Below are positions 25,495 to 37,236 of a stretch of DNA of 64,000 bases, piece by piece; position 1 is the first letter of the stretch, and every line of letters starts with the position of its first letter. The stretch covers positions 372,001 through 436,000 of the forward strand of contig NW_003101668.1 of assembly GCF_000003855.2 (NCBI RefSeq). The letters run 5' to 3'. The notes beneath the pieces were generated by a model. That model saw nothing but the letters and a program-made list of their open reading frames with translations, had not been told where the DNA came from and did not search any database. The stretch is from Blastomyces gilchristii SLH14081 (taxonomy: Eukaryota; Ascomycota; Eurotiomycetes; Onygenales; Ajellomycetaceae). The translations under genes were made by a program, and so were the position numbers.

Positions 25495-26305
25495 CGATGC
25501 CGATTTCGTCAGTTAGTCTGAGACGTTTGAAACTTTGATCCATGATTGAGTACACAGCGCCGGTGGCGAAAACGTTAATGGAATAGCTTTCGATCCCGCT
25601 GCGATCCCCAAACTTTCTTATGCCGCCTCCATAAAACCCGTTATGAGTTCCTTTCTCAGATTTTGGGAGTCGGAGCTCACTATGAGGCGCAAGGCATTAT
25701 TAATGAGCGTGCGTCCCAGGGATGTGGAACAGTTATGTCAGAAACAGAATCAATATTTACTTGGCATTGTGTTTAAAAGGTCATTTGGTCCAAACCTGTA
25801 CATGATCTCCATTTCACAGTTGGAACTTCACTTTCGGCGGGGCACACTATGCTAGTCCGTGTCTTGTTTCGGGAAAGTATGATGCGATGTGGCCGAACAA
25901 AAGAGCAGAAAATGGCAATAGAGAAAGGCAATGGAAACAATGAAGGTGGTGATCCTGCTTTGGGTTTGAAGTCAAAGGACCGGATGAGTTCTAATAGAGG
26001 AAGGAGAGAGAGAAGAGAAGAAGCTGGCGCTACAACGGCGTTCTTAAATAGCATTCTTCCTTCATGGGACTGATGAGAGCCAGCGGCAGTAGAAAGGAAT
26101 GTACCGTCCAATCCTTTTTATTTTTTATTTTTTTAATTTTTTTTAATAAAGGTAGTTGACGTGTAACTGCAAAGCGCCCTTCAAGACACACATCGGGCAC
26201 TTGTCAAGTATCTCTGGTAACTGTATATGGCAACAAACCATTCCGGAGGAAATATAGTTCAACAGAGGGATAAAACAGGGGCTCGTAAACCGAGGTGATT
26301 GGAAA

Positions 26306-26605
26306 TTGCTAGCCAAAATATATTTCGCGGCTGTTGGCTGTGACAGCGCTCCTGAAGCTGGAGTAAGCCTTCAATTTGACTGGGTTCTCCGGAGTATAGC
26401 TGTCCTGAACATCATGGAGAATGATAGTTCCAATGAACTGTATTTAAAGCTTTGTGCTCGACTGATTCCACAGTGGGGCACGTTGAGGGGCTCAGGAACC
26501 CCCTTACAGGCACTGTCAGCCTTACAGGATGGGGAAACCAGGAAGTTGGTTGAGCTTAATGCCAAGAAGTATAACCAAGGTGCTGTCGTCGCGTTTGGCC
26601 ATTGA
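26306..26605 (+). pseudogene. Orphan 99-codon open frame
   Basis: Short frame with ordinary amino-acid composition (for example NIMENDSSNELYLKLCARL). No family recognised and no splice-linked neighbour found. Chance or a remnant are both possible. Confidence 0.2.
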
Positions 26606-27338
26606 TTCTTGGTGTCTGTAGACAGGAGGGAATCTTTCATTTTCATTGTCTAGCAACCGTTTAAATCAAGAACATCTCGGTCACTTTCACCAGCCAGGCG
26701 GAGGCAAGCGGTACCTCCAAACGCCCATTTTTCCTTGAAGCGTTTACTTTAGTAAGCTAAAACCGTAGGTTGAGGAAGTGGCTGGTCTCGTTGATGTGGA
26801 TATGCAAGATATATCCCATTCTTGACAGGTAAAGCTCCAAACAAGCTGGCTCTGCAGCAGCTTGTGGCTTATCTGGCACTGCTGGTATCCGTGGCATATC
26901 CGCGGCATATTCTAGGTGTTGAAGCATAGAAAGTGCGGACGTCAGATTTGGTTGATGGTGATCAGCTGATATATCCAGGCGAACAGAATATGGACTCAGT
27001 GTGAAACGAATTGCGGCACCATGATGCACAGACTCCTCCTCGTCTCCCCTGAACGCTTGACATTGTAGCAGAAGTTGAAGTTGAAGTTTAGAAGTTGGAA
27101 GTTGGAAGTGGAAGTTGAGGTTGAAGTTGGCAGTCAGTTGGAGCCGCCCGGTGACATAATCAGCCGCTTGCCCCAAACAGCTCTAGCGCGCTTCCCTGTT
27201 GGCTTCCCCAACGTTCTCCGGTGAGCAAACTACTGCCGCATCCTTGCTGAGAAAACATCAACAACAACCACAATCCTCCTCCTCCTCTTCCGCCGCCTCC
27301 CCCCGTTCCTTGCGCATTGAGCTTCGTCTCACCTCACA

Positions 27339-28820
27339 ATGTTTTCCAGAGTGATCCGTGCCCGGCAGGTTGCCCCTCTGGGCCGCAAGACCTTTGTCCC
27401 AGTAGTAAGGCGAACCGTCACCACCGATGCTGCTTCCGCGCATGCTGAAGCTGTCCCAGCTGTAAGTGCTCAATAATTTCCACTTGCACCCCGTCTCCCA
27501 ATCTCTCAATCTGTAGTTACGCTGTCATCTAACTCTACATTGAATTGCACCAGGAAGAGGATAAACCGTTCACAGTCAAGCTCTCGGACGAGAGCTTCGA
27601 AACATATGAGCTCGACCCTCCCCCGTACACCCTCCAGACTACCAAGAGGGAGTTGAAACAGATGTACCATGATATGGTTTCCATAAGGTAATTTATCACT
27701 ATGTTGCGCTATTGCGCGATCTGGCACTTTCATACATCCTCCCTTTGTCTAACATTTGACGCAGACGAATGGAGATGGCTTCGGATCGGCTCTACAAAGA
27801 AAAGAAAATTCGAGGATTCTGCCATTTATCGACGGGACAAGAAGCAGTTGCGGTCGGTATTGAACATGCTATTACCAAGGACGATAAATTAATCACTGCC
27901 TATCGATGCCACGGCTTTGCATTGCTGCGTGGTGGAACTGTAAAGTCGATTATTGGTGAGCTTCTTGGGCGTCGAGAGGGCATTGCATACGGGAAAGGTG
28001 GCTCTATGCATATGTTCGCCAAAAATTTCTATGGTGGCAACGGCATTGTAGGAGCTCAGGTTCCTGTTGGTGCTGGCCTGGCTTTTGCCCAACAGTACAA
28101 TGGGGAAAAAAACACCACCATCACCCTATATGGCGATGGAGCATCCAACCAAGGCCAAGTATTTGAGGCCTTCAACATGGCTAAGCTATGGAATCTACCT
28201 TGCATTTTTGGCTGTGAAAGTGAGTGTCTCTCCTTTATGCAATACGCGTATATATATACTGGGAAAATTAAAAAATTAAAAAAAAACCACGCTAACCTAC
28301 TGCACATATTCTAGACAACAAATACGGCATGGGTACCTCCGCTAACCGCTCCTCCGCCCTTACCGATTACTACAAGCGCGGACAGTACATCCCCGGCCTG
28401 AAAATCAACGGAATGGACGTCCTTGCCATCAAGGCTGCCGTCCAATATGGCCGTGAGTACACAACGTCAGGCAAGGGGCCTCTCGTCTTCGAATACGTCA
28501 CCTACCGATACGGCGGACACTCCATGTCTGATCCAGGAACCACATACCGCACCCGTGAGGAGATCCAGCGGATGCGCAGCACCAACGATCCCATTGCAGG
28601 CCTCAAGCAGAAGCTGCTCGATTGGGGCGTCACGAGCGAGGAGGAGCTGAAGGCCATCGATAAGGATGCTAGGAAATATGTTGATGATGAGGTTGCTGAG
28701 GCGGAGTTGATGGCCGAGCCGGATGCTACGCCGCGCATTTTGTTTGAGGATACGTATGTTCGCGGCAGTGAACCGCAATGGACTCGCGGACGAACTATTG
28801 ATGAGACTTTCTATTATTAA
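27339..28820 (+). CDS. PDA1: Pyruvate dehydrogenase E1 component subunit alpha, mitochondrial
   Basis: Alpha subunit of the thiamine-diphosphate-dependent E1 enzyme of the mitochondrial pyruvate dehydrogenase complex, which decarboxylates pyruvate and passes the acetyl group to lipoyl-E2. Four exons (27339-27461, 27554-27687, 27765-28219 and 28315-28820) give 405 residues, normal for the family. Exon 1 is a mitochondrial presequence ([17 protein letters not shown]...). The ThDP-binding motif [20 protein letters not shown] ends in NNKYGMGTS across the last intron. [17 protein letters not shown] is the phosphorylation loop that regulates E1-alpha by PDH kinase in eukaryotes. All introns are GT-AG and 77-95 nt. 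Identification is firm. Confidence 0.98.
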
Positions 28821-30585
28821 AACACTTCTACTACCCCACGATGCTATCAACCACAACTAAAACCTGCAACACATAACCCCTCCCCACCTTGTTATCTTAG
28901 TTTCCCTTTTTGCCGTTTCCCTCTCAATTTCTTTTGGTGGGTGTGCTCTCTCTGTAAGTAGACTTTTTAAAACGATAAAAACGCTAGCGAGTGATGGATG
29001 GATTGGTGGGCTATAACAAGCAAAACCAGCTTGGACAATTTTAACCTTTTCCCATATGTCTTTTTTATTACTTGAGCTTTCGTCAGTCCCCTGTTTTGTT
29101 ATTACCTCTTTGTTTTTCTGGCTTTATTTTGTTTCCCCTCCCCCCCCCCCTTCACGTATCTTAATGCTCTGTATTCTAGCTCACCTACCTACCTACCTAC
29201 CGTGCCCACCAAGAAACAAAAAAATGGATTTTTCTCCACCTTTGTCCTGTCCCTAAAAATTTCCGCTCCTTTTTGTTGCTTTTCTGTCTTACGTTTGCAA
29301 AAATCTGTACTTTCTATTCATATTCCTCCCCCCCCCCCCGGCCCCCTTCCCGTGAGTAGTGGAGTAATATGAAAATTGAGTGAGCTGTGCCCTGCGCCTC
29401 CTCCCTCCAATCTATCACCTACCTACCTATCTACCTATCTATCTATCCTATCTATAGCTGTTTCTTTGCAAACCACAGTTTCCCGAATCCGTGTGCTTTT
29501 TTTCTCAAGGTACGTAAAATGCACTGTATTATGGTATAACTCTTCATCCCAATGAATCATCTAAGAGGCAAGGAGTATTTCAAGACGTAGGAAGTTGTTG
29601 CTAGCGAGACGCGAGAATAGCGGAGGGGAGCACATTGACATCTGTTTCTGATATATATATATATATATATATCCCGTTCATGAACAAATTCACAAACCAC
29701 TCAAGATATTTGCTTTTCTTACAAGGAGGGAGGGGGGGGCGGGCCATCATCTCGTGCGCCTAAGAGAAGAATAAGCAATAATAATAATAATAATAACAAC
29801 AACAATAAAAGTAAATGATATACGCCCAGCTAGATAGATCATCATCATCATCGTCGTCGTCATCATCAAGAGAAACTTGATATATAGTATATACATGCGC
29901 GTTGTAGTATATTATTTACATATACATGTCCCATTTGTCGTCATCAGGTAGATAGGGGGGCAAAAAGATAGATGAAAAGAGCATTGCGCGCAAATAGCGA
30001 GTTAGAGGCAAGCGTGAGGGCTCAGTCTCCAGCTGGCCGGTTTAACTGTAACTGTAGTAGAAAAGGGGGAAAGGAACGGGGAGGATAAGAAAGGGGACTA
30101 GGGGATTAGGGGGGGACAGCGGAGGAGTTTGCAGTTTGCAGTTTGCAGGTGGTCCTGGCACAAAAGGGGAAAGGCAAAAAGAGATACTGAAAAAGGAAAC
30201 CAAACTGACACGAAGGAGAAGAGAAAATCGCAATACTACCGTAGAACCAGAACCAGAAGCAAAGACAAAACAGAACATAGACAATAAACCAATGTGGGTG
30301 TGGCTGCATAAAAAGAGGAACAAAGATAGAGAGGAAAAGAAAAAAGGTCGTAACATTCATAAATGCCCCAACAACTGCATATATATCCCTCCCTCAGTCC
30401 TTGTACGCTCCCCCATCCCATCCCCTCTCCAGACCATACCAATCCCTAATATCTCATCAACCCCGTCCACCGTCCACCTCTTTCTCCCCAAGCTAAAGAA
30501 GGGCTAGAACATATCTCCCCTCCCTCGCTACAAGGGGAGGGGGAAAAAAAAAAGGCAGAAAGAACGAAAAAGCTAAACAAAAAAC
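28821..30585. other. Convergent intergenic region with microsatellites
   Basis: Between the 3' ends of PDA1 (+) and the Gln/His-rich gene (-). It holds C runs (29141-29150 and 29328-29339), ACCT and ATCT tetranucleotide repeats (29184-29200 and 29417-29453), (AT)n 29651-29672, (AAT)n near 29777 and ATC/GTC triplets near 29840. No gene seen. Confidence 0.65.
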
Positions 30586-32478
30586 CTACTGCGGCTCCTG
30601 CCGCAACAACTCCAAAATCATCTCCTGCGTCCTCTGCACCGAATCCAACTTCTCCTCCAGCTGCGCGCGATCCTTCTGGATCTCCTGCCGCAGCTCCGCG
30701 CGCAGCTCAGACTTTAGCTGGTGCAGCGTTGACGCTGATATCGAGTTTTGAACGGGCGTTGGTCCTGTTCCTACTGCTGCTGCTGTGGCCCCGCCTGCTC
30801 CTGCCGCCGTACGGCCGTGGCTGGCGATCGTGGGGTTCGGGGAAGATTTTTGTTGTTGGTGTTGGTGTTGATGCTGGTGAGGGTGAGGGTGAGGGTGAGG
30901 GTGGGAGTGTGGATGGGCACCAGCAGCGGCTGCTGCGGCGAGGGACATGGCGTTGGATTGGTGGGTGCGGGATGAGACGGCTTCGAGGTTCTTGTTGAGC
31001 TTTGATAATGTTTCTAGGATGGCGGCGCCGACGTTGGGTTCTGTTGCGGCTACTGCTGCTGTTGACGAGGCGGATGAGGATGCGGCGGCGGCTAGGATTG
31101 CTGCTGTGTTGGATACGGCTGTCTGTTGCGAGGTTGGCTGGACGGGTATTGATGTGGGAACGTGCTGCTGTTTCTGTTGCTGCTTCTGCTGCTGCTTCTG
31201 TTGCTGTTTTTGTTGCTTCTGCTGCTGCTTCTGCTGTTTAGAAGGCGGGGCGGCCTGAACAGATTCTGCTGTGGTTGAGCTTGGTGCAGTAGTGGCAGGT
31301 ATAGAGGCCGGAGGGTCCATCCGAGTCACCTTGGCCGGCTTGGATGACGGTGGGAACATCGTGTCGAACCCAGGCGGCAACATATGCTGAAATCCCAGCC
31401 CCACCCCTTCAGCGTCAACCACCGCTTTCCTCTTCCGGCCCCTTTTGCCCTGCTTAGCATTGATGCGCTCAGTTTCCTGTTCCTGAAACCGTTTCCAGGC
31501 CGGAATCCAGGAATCGACAGCAGCGCTCCATGCCGCATCGGCCTGATCATCCCTCCTCTTCCCATCCAGGCCGGCAAGGAATTTAATGCGCTGCTGCGTC
31601 ACCAGCTCCACTTTGCGCCGTACGCTATGCCACGAATACGGATGTCCCTCCGACGCGGTAAACTCCTGCGTCACGTTCACCCACCATTCGCACAGGCGGT
31701 TGCGCTCGCCAAAGGTGGCCGCGTGCCGGTTGCAAATCTCAAAGAGCGCGGTCTCCTCGCGCGTCGTTAGCCGCTTGCCGTGCTTGCGTGGCGTCTCGTT
31801 TTCCAACAGTGTTATATCAACGCCTCGGCCGGGGCCTACGCGACTTGCTTGCCGCGGTGTGGACCCTCCTCCTCCGTCTATTTCAACATCATCGGAGCTG
31901 GGCTCAGGGCCTGGAGCAGGGTGGTCATATGTGGGTTCGGGATCTAGATCGACTGCGTTTTCGACAACGGCGTTCTCACGAATGCTGGAGCTTTCTGATA
32001 GCGAGTGGTCAGTGGATGCGGGGGTGTGTAGGACGGCTGGGTCATTTTGGGTGGTGGACCCGAAGTTATTGGGGGGGCATAGGGCAGCAGAAAGGGGCGG
32101 AAGGGTGTTGGGGAGCGGTCTAGGGAGCGGCGGGGCAGCGGGGAGCCATTGTAGAGAAGGACCGTGATGGTTCTGCTGTTGTTGCTGCTGATGCTGCTGC
32201 TGCTGCTGCTGTTGTTGTTGTTGCTGGTGCTGCTGGTGTTGACGCTGATGCTGATGGGGGTGTTGTTGGTGCGGGTGTTGTTGATGTTGGTGCGGTTGAT
32301 GTTGGTGCTGTTGATGCTGTTGATGCTGTTGATGCTGTTGATGCTGTTGGTGCTGTTGATGCTGTTGATGCTGTTGGTGCTGTTGGTGCTGTTGGTGCGG
32401 GAGTTGATGCTGTTGTCGAGCAGATACAGGATTCCCTTGAGGAGGCGGATGTTCGACGCTTGTATGCCAGTTAAACAT
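30586..32478 (-). CDS. Gln/His-rich protein with Myb/SANT-like domain
   Basis: Intronless frame of 630 residues. Residues about 20-110 are an almost pure QHQ/HQQ tract. A structured segment at about 235-310 (LTTREETALFEICNRHAATF, later GHPYSWHSVRRKVE) has the conserved tryptophans and helix pattern of a Myb/SANT-like or MADF-type DNA-binding domain. A basic GKRGRKRKA stretch, likely a nuclear localisation signal, follows. Next come a KQQKQQQ tract, Ala-rich and HPHSHPHPHP segments, and a C-terminal coiled coil of about 45 residues (LKSELRAELRQEIQKDRAQL onward) suited to dimerisation. I infer a nuclear DNA-binding or chromatin protein. No ortholog name can be given. The start at 32478 precedes the repeat tract and is the first Met of the frame. 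Confidence 0.75.
   Translation of the reverse strand: MFNWHTSVEHPPPQGNPVSARQQHQLPHQQHQQHQQHQQHQQHQQHQQHQQHQQHQQHQHQPHQHQQHPHQQHPHQHQRQHQQHQQQQQQQQQQQHQQQQQQNHHGPSLQWLPAAPPLPRPLPNTLPPLSAALCPPNNFGSTTQNDPAVLHTPASTDHSLSESSSIRENAVVENAVDLDPEPTYDHPAPGPEPSSDDVEIDGGGGSTPRQASRVGPGRGVDITLLENETPRKHGKRLTTREETALFEICNRHAATFGERNRLCEWWVNVTQEFTASEGHPYSWHSVRRKVELVTQQRIKFLAGLDGKRRDDQADAAWSAAVDSWIPAWKRFQEQETERINAKQGKRGRKRKAVVDAEGVGLGFQHMLPPGFDTMFPPSSKPAKVTRMDPPASIPATTAPSSTTAESVQAAPPSKQQKQQQKQQKQQQKQQQKQQQKQQHVPTSIPVQPTSQQTAVSNTAAILAAAASSSASSTAAVAATEPNVGAAILETLSKLNKNLEAVSSRTHQSNAMSLAAAAAAGAHPHSHPHPHPHPHQHQHQHQQQKSSPNPTIASHGRTAAGAGGATAAAVGTGPTPVQNSISASTLHQLKSELRAELRQEIQKDRAQLEEKLDSVQRTQEMILELLRQEPQ
32165..32412 (-). 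repeat. CAG/CAC-type coding triplet array (poly-Q/H)
   Basis: Imperfect CAACAGCAT/CACCAGCAT trinucleotide and nonanucleotide repeats within the N-terminus of the Gln/His-rich gene. They are likely length-polymorphic. Confidence 0.9.
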
Positions 32479-34024
32479 TTGTCCGGAAATTGCGCGTCTG
32501 ACTCCCTTTGATTTTATTTTGCTCCCTGCTTTGCTTTGTCATATGGGGATATTTTATGTTAAAAAAGTAAAACAAAATAAAGAAAAATCATAAAGAAAAA
32601 GAAAGAAAAAAAAGTATTTAGTAAATAGTAATTGTCGTGCTCCCCGCGGTGTCTGAAAGCATATGTACCCGGCCGACGAGAAGCCAGATATTGATCTCCT
32701 GTTTTCCCCCTCTTCTTTAGCTGCTCCTTTCTTCTCTCACCTGCGATCGCCCTGCACGATAGGGTTGGTCGCTGCCCGTGGTGGTGAGAATGGATTGTTC
32801 TGATATGGGAGGGATTTCGTCCCGTCCTCAGGATGTCGTCGGCTTTTCCCGTTCTGGCTAATTTCGAGTTTTTCCCTCTTTTCCCTTTTTGATTTTTTGA
32901 TTTTTTGAATTTTTTTTTTTTTTGCACTTGCTTTTTTGTTTTGAAAAATTCAACTATCAAAAACAAATAAACATAAAATAAAAATAAAAATAAAAATAAA
33001 AATAAGGAGAAAACTAAGGTAGAAGAATAATGGAGTTTACGCTGTAAAATAAAACAAGCAAACGAAAAATTTCTTCTTCTCAACAATAGTGGCTAGATAG
33101 AACAGGGGGCTAAAACAGAAGAACCGCAAAAGACCAATAAAATGACTCGAACGATCTAATAATCATAAGAATCGGGCTTCAAAAAAATATATATTTAAAA
33201 CATGTAAAAATAAACACGAAAAAGAAATAATAAAAAAAAAAAAAGCAACAATCAAAACAAGCGGACTTTTAGAAGGTTTGAAAAATCAAACTGCGCGGGG
33301 GAAGATATGCCGCTAGGCCCGATTAAGCTGTTTGCAACCCCAGCGCCGTATCAATGTATGGCGCATTACCCGCGTTCTGTGACTAGTGCCGCAGGAAATG
33401 TGTGGTAATTTGCGTATTATTGGTTTTAGCAATACGGGACATCCCATTGAACAACAAGACTTGGAATAATAATTTATATAAAAAAAGGATGGAAGCCAGC
33501 TGTCTGATGTAAGAACCCGGTCCTGAAGGCTCTATCTACTCTATGCTGTAGAACCAATGACAAAATCAGAGTGAATATAAAGACAAATCCTTATATACTA
33601 GAACTGTCTATTGAATATATATATATATATATATATCTTGTGATGATGAAGACAGAATTTGAATCTGCAACCCTGGTGTCTCTCAGAAGGGTTCATCTTC
33701 TCATAGCCAGTTTCTACTTACCATGGGCCTTCCATGGATAGCGCTTCTACCACTACGCTATCTCCACCCCGTCAGGGTGGACACAAAATGTGTCACAATA
33801 GGATAAACAAACAATAGAGCTCACCAAGATATAAAAAAGTATTCTACTATACACTGTGTTATATATATCACAATTAAACACGCACGTAAATAAATAAATG
33901 AAAAGAAAAGAAAAAGAAAAAGAAAAAAACCCCTACTCCTTTTCTCTACCGCCACTACAAGAAAAAGTCCATACCAATACAACAAACAGAATGACACCCA
34001 ACAAAAACCAAGCCACAACTAGAT
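32479..34024. other. Intergenic region upstream of the Gln/His-rich gene
   Basis: AT-rich, with AAAAT repeats (32977-33004) and A runs. It contains the tRNA-like hairpin element at 33616-33793, listed separately. No protein gene is supportable. Confidence 0.6.
33616..33793 (-). repeat. Hairpin-rich element with tRNA-like A and B boxes, SINE candidate
   Basis: On the minus strand TAGCGTAGTGG (33750-33760) fits the Pol III A box and sits in a good D-arm. CCATG-GAAGGCC-CATGG forms an anticodon-like arm. GCAGATTCAAATTC (33655-33668) fits the B box, with a 7-nt TTCAAAT loop on a 5-bp stem. The 7-bp acceptor stem does not close, so it is not an intact tRNA. The 3' side ends in an (AT)n tract, and the 5' side begins with two perfect hairpins (33763-33781 and 33781-33793). 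This organisation resembles a tRNA-derived short interspersed element. Confidence 0.4.
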
Positions 34025-35690
34025 CTACCTCCTCCTCAAATACCACACAAACGCCGCCCCGTTAATCGAATCCGGATACGGCGACGGCACCTCTGACCTC
34101 CCCGGCTTCGCAACCGGATGCCGCAGATACACCGCCGCACAGATATTCTGATTCACCTCCAGATACCGCGGGATGAACGCGAACGCGCTCATGTAGTCGC
34201 GCGGCCGCCAGGGGGTGGCATATGGCTTCAGACTGTCAAGCGGGTTCTCGTGCATCTGGTACAGCGCCTGGCGGAGGACGGCGAGGTCTTCTTCCGAGAT
34301 CTGTGGAAGCGTTGTTTCATCGAGCGGGGCGGTGGGGTTTTCGATTGCTTGCTTGAGGGCAGCCGCGAGGACAGGGTCTTGAGGGGTGCTGGGCGAGGAG
34401 GTGGGTTTTGTTGAGGATGTGTCTGAAGAGGTGGACGTGGGGAGAATGGATTCGGGGAGCTTGGCGGAGGAGGTGGAGGTGGAGGAGGTGGAGGTGGAAG
34501 TGGAAGATTCGGTTGTGGATTTTGAGTCGGAGGGGGATTTCTCGGCCAGGGCTTTTAGTTGGAGGAATTGGGCTTCGAGGTCTTCGACGATGTTGGTGCT
34601 GGAGAAGGCGCTAGAGAGGGCTTGTCGGACCCCCTTGCGGAAATTGTTGAGATTAAGTCTCTGAGCAGGGGCGGAGACGTCCTTGTTGTTCATTATCTCC
34701 TTAGCCTGGGAGAGGAGACGGGTTAAAGCATTCCGTGCCTCTTCGGGGGATAGCTCTTTTGATTCTGCATTTTCACTGGATTGCCCTGTGTTTTCTGCGT
34801 TTCCTGTAGATTCCCCGGCTCCCCCAGTGGATGCAGCAGTCGTTTCTTCAGTTGCACTGGCCTCTGCAGATTCTTCGTCTGCTTTGGTAGCTTCCTCCGA
34901 GGCAGCCTCTGTCGGTGTCCGACTGCGCCGTTTACGACCTCTGCGGCGCTGTTGAGGGTCCTTGGGTGCACCAGTCGCAAACATTACTCGCTCGGGGTCG
35001 ACTTGGAAGAGGTCGCCAGGATTCAAAAGGTATCCTGGATGTCTCATCTATATATATACATACATATATATATATATATTAGGTTCTCATGAGCGTCTTG
35101 CTACTACATTGTAATATATCATTTTTTGAGCATACTTGTGGAGTTGTCTAACCTTAGTCCCATTGACAGTGACGAAACCATGTACAACAAACTGCCTCGC
35201 CTGTCTCGTGCTGCTAGCAAACATGGCCCGGAAGATAGCGACATCCAGCCTCCGCTCCAGCGGCGCAAACGTCATTTGCATATGAGGCGTGAGCGGGGCC
35301 TTGCGCGGACCAACACCTTCCACACCAGAGCCTCGACCTGCGGACTCGAAGGAACCATCATTTCGGGCCAGGTAATTGGCGTCCATGGGTACGACAGAGC
35401 GCAGACGACGGGAGAACATTTTCTCCCACTGCGATTCGCGAACCTGCTCGCCGTGGTAGGTGCGGGCTAGGGATTTGGCGATCCATTTCTGCTGGAAGAA
35501 GGTTTTGTTGGAGGTATGGGGAATGCTGGCGTGTTTGAGGTTGTAGAGATTGACTTTGTTCCACGACTGAAGGACTTTCTGTAGGAGGGATTAGAAGTGA
35601 ATAATCAGAATAGACAAGGGCATAATGTAGACTCCTACTGACCGCCGGCCTCCTTCCAGCCCTCACGAGCTTCCAGGGATTGGTCCTCAT
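34025..35690 (-). CDS. NAM9: Mitochondrial small-subunit ribosomal protein uS4m (Nam9)
   Basis: Primary rRNA-binding protein of the mitochondrial small ribosomal subunit. Three exons join in phase: 35643-35690 ([16 protein letters not shown]), 35153-35578 and 34025-35047, about 498 residues. The S4 RNA-binding domain spans the second intron: [20 protein letters not shown] and [12 protein letters not shown] in exon 2 continue into [19 protein letters not shown] in exon 3. A fungal-type low-complexity insertion ([12 protein letters not shown], then Ala/Glu/Ser/Thr-rich sequence) follows. The C-terminus [19 protein letters not shown] onward is the conserved fungal Nam9 tail. The intron 2 donor is GTTAGA and its acceptor follows a (TA)n tract at about 35048-35083. 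The family is certain; the symbol is by homology. Confidence 0.94.
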
Positions 35691-37236
35691 GGCTGCGCGG
35701 ATGCAACACTCAGCAATTGGTGCAGTAGGGAGGGTAGACCATGGAAATTCCCTTTCTCTCTCTCTCTCTCTCGTATGTATCCTGCACTTGATAGCTTTGC
35801 TGTTGATAACGTGGTGGTGAGGTGTCTCCGTTTCCTTTTCCCTTTCCCGCACTCAAAATTCTCCCCGAACTCCCAGTCACGTGCCACTCACTGCCCAAAA
35901 AGGAGAAATAGAAGCTCCGGACTGAAAGGATTAACATTACTCCGCCTCCAGATGTTTATGTAACAGGCTCAACCAATCAACGTCCATGTCGCCATCTCGC
36001 TTAGACTAGCGCCGGTTCCAGCGCCGTCTTGCCGCCTATAAATACCATCTGTCCCCGTCCTCCCTTTGAATTTTTTTTCTCTTCTCTTCTTCATACTTAC
36101 CTTGTTTGGGCATCCGCGATCAAGAAGGCGGTCTGCCGTGGAGGGGCTCCTACATTGCACATCGTGGCGAGCCCTGCCACTCAACATCCTTCGGGGTTTT
36201 GACAGGCATATTCTTTGGCTCCCTTCTGGGATTCAATATCCTCCCAGGTATTCTTTCTTTTCATCGTTTTGCTGCGCCTTGTGTGTGGTGACGGAGAAGA
36301 GATAATAGTTTTGTACATATGTATCTACTCCGTAGAAATAAGTCGATATGTAACTGGAATATTCCAAAGGATTGTAATCCTGCGAAACAGCGTGAAGGGA
36401 ATAATATCAGAAGCACCCATTTGTAGGTTTTACCGATTTTGATTGTTTTATCAGCCTGTTTCCTGGCTTGCATATTCCACGTGACCTGTATAGCTTCACC
36501 CCGCCCCGACTGACTGACACTCCCAGGGCTCAAATTCGGCCTAACCGTTGCAGTCCATGTCCAACTTAGTACGATCAGTTTCGCTAGTTGAAGAACAATA
36601 ATATACGCTGCGTATATGTATACTCCGTACTGCAATGCGACATGGCTAGTGATTGACTTTCCAGCGTAACTACTCCTTGCTTTGTTCAATTTATTCCCGC
36701 GTTTTGGTGGCCAGACTACCGCGAGGGTAGGTTCTGGCGAGCGTTCTTCCAATCATGGAGGTTCCTCTCCGCATGTGGTGACTGCAGATCCATAATATCG
36801 GGATGCAACACCAACGCTCGGCGCCGGAGGTCTGTACACGCTGTGCGGAGTGCTATAGAACCTGCCTGTTAGTGCCTGGCCCATGGCATAGTGCAAAGAG
36901 AACCACCGCGCAGAACAACATGTCGATCACTAACAAACTCCCCTTCTCCCACGCGATGCCCCAGACAAAGCTCGGAGGGGACGACATGCGCTGCTCCGTT
37001 CTCCACCACGCATACCCCTGTGCTACAATCCGTCGCAGTGTTTGGCTGCATCTGCCCTGATCTGATGCCCTTGGCCAGGCGTCGCTACGCGCATTGAGGG
37101 AAATGTATTAAATCACGCATGATGCCCGCCCAATTGTTACGAAAATGGAGTCTACACGGTGAAAAGGACCTTAAAATAATAATTCCCTGCTCCATCCGGT
37201 CATTCTTCCTAGCTGTGGTCTGAAGTGTCGTTCACT
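35691..37236. other. Divergent promoter region, NAM9 / GDPD
   Basis: 1.5 kb between the divergently transcribed NAM9 and phosphodiesterase genes. It contains a CT repeat (35755-35772), a CCAAT-type motif near 35972, a TATAAATA at 36037-36044 and two TACTCCGTA words (36326 and 36621). An open stretch at 36106-36291 lacks an ATG. No gene called. Confidence 0.55.
36037..36044 (+). promoter_or_regulatory. TATAAATA box candidate
   Basis: A consensus TATA element followed about 60 bp later by a pyrimidine-rich stretch. No clear plus-strand gene starts nearby, so its use is uncertain. Confidence 0.3.

Larger units (their letters stand above)
23775..27338. other. Sparse intergenic DNA before PDA1
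   Basis: 3.5 kb with no firm gene. The first 600 bases are AT-rich. Two orphan open frames (25144-25494 minus and 26306-26605 plus) are listed separately at low confidence. A GAAGTTGAAGTTG-type imperfect repeat lies at about 27070-27130, just before the PDA1 promoter. Confidence 0.55.

Noticed and set aside
31586..32167. 193-codon plus-strand frame
   Set aside because: Antisense to the Gln/His-rich gene, with an arginine/serine/valine-rich shadow composition.
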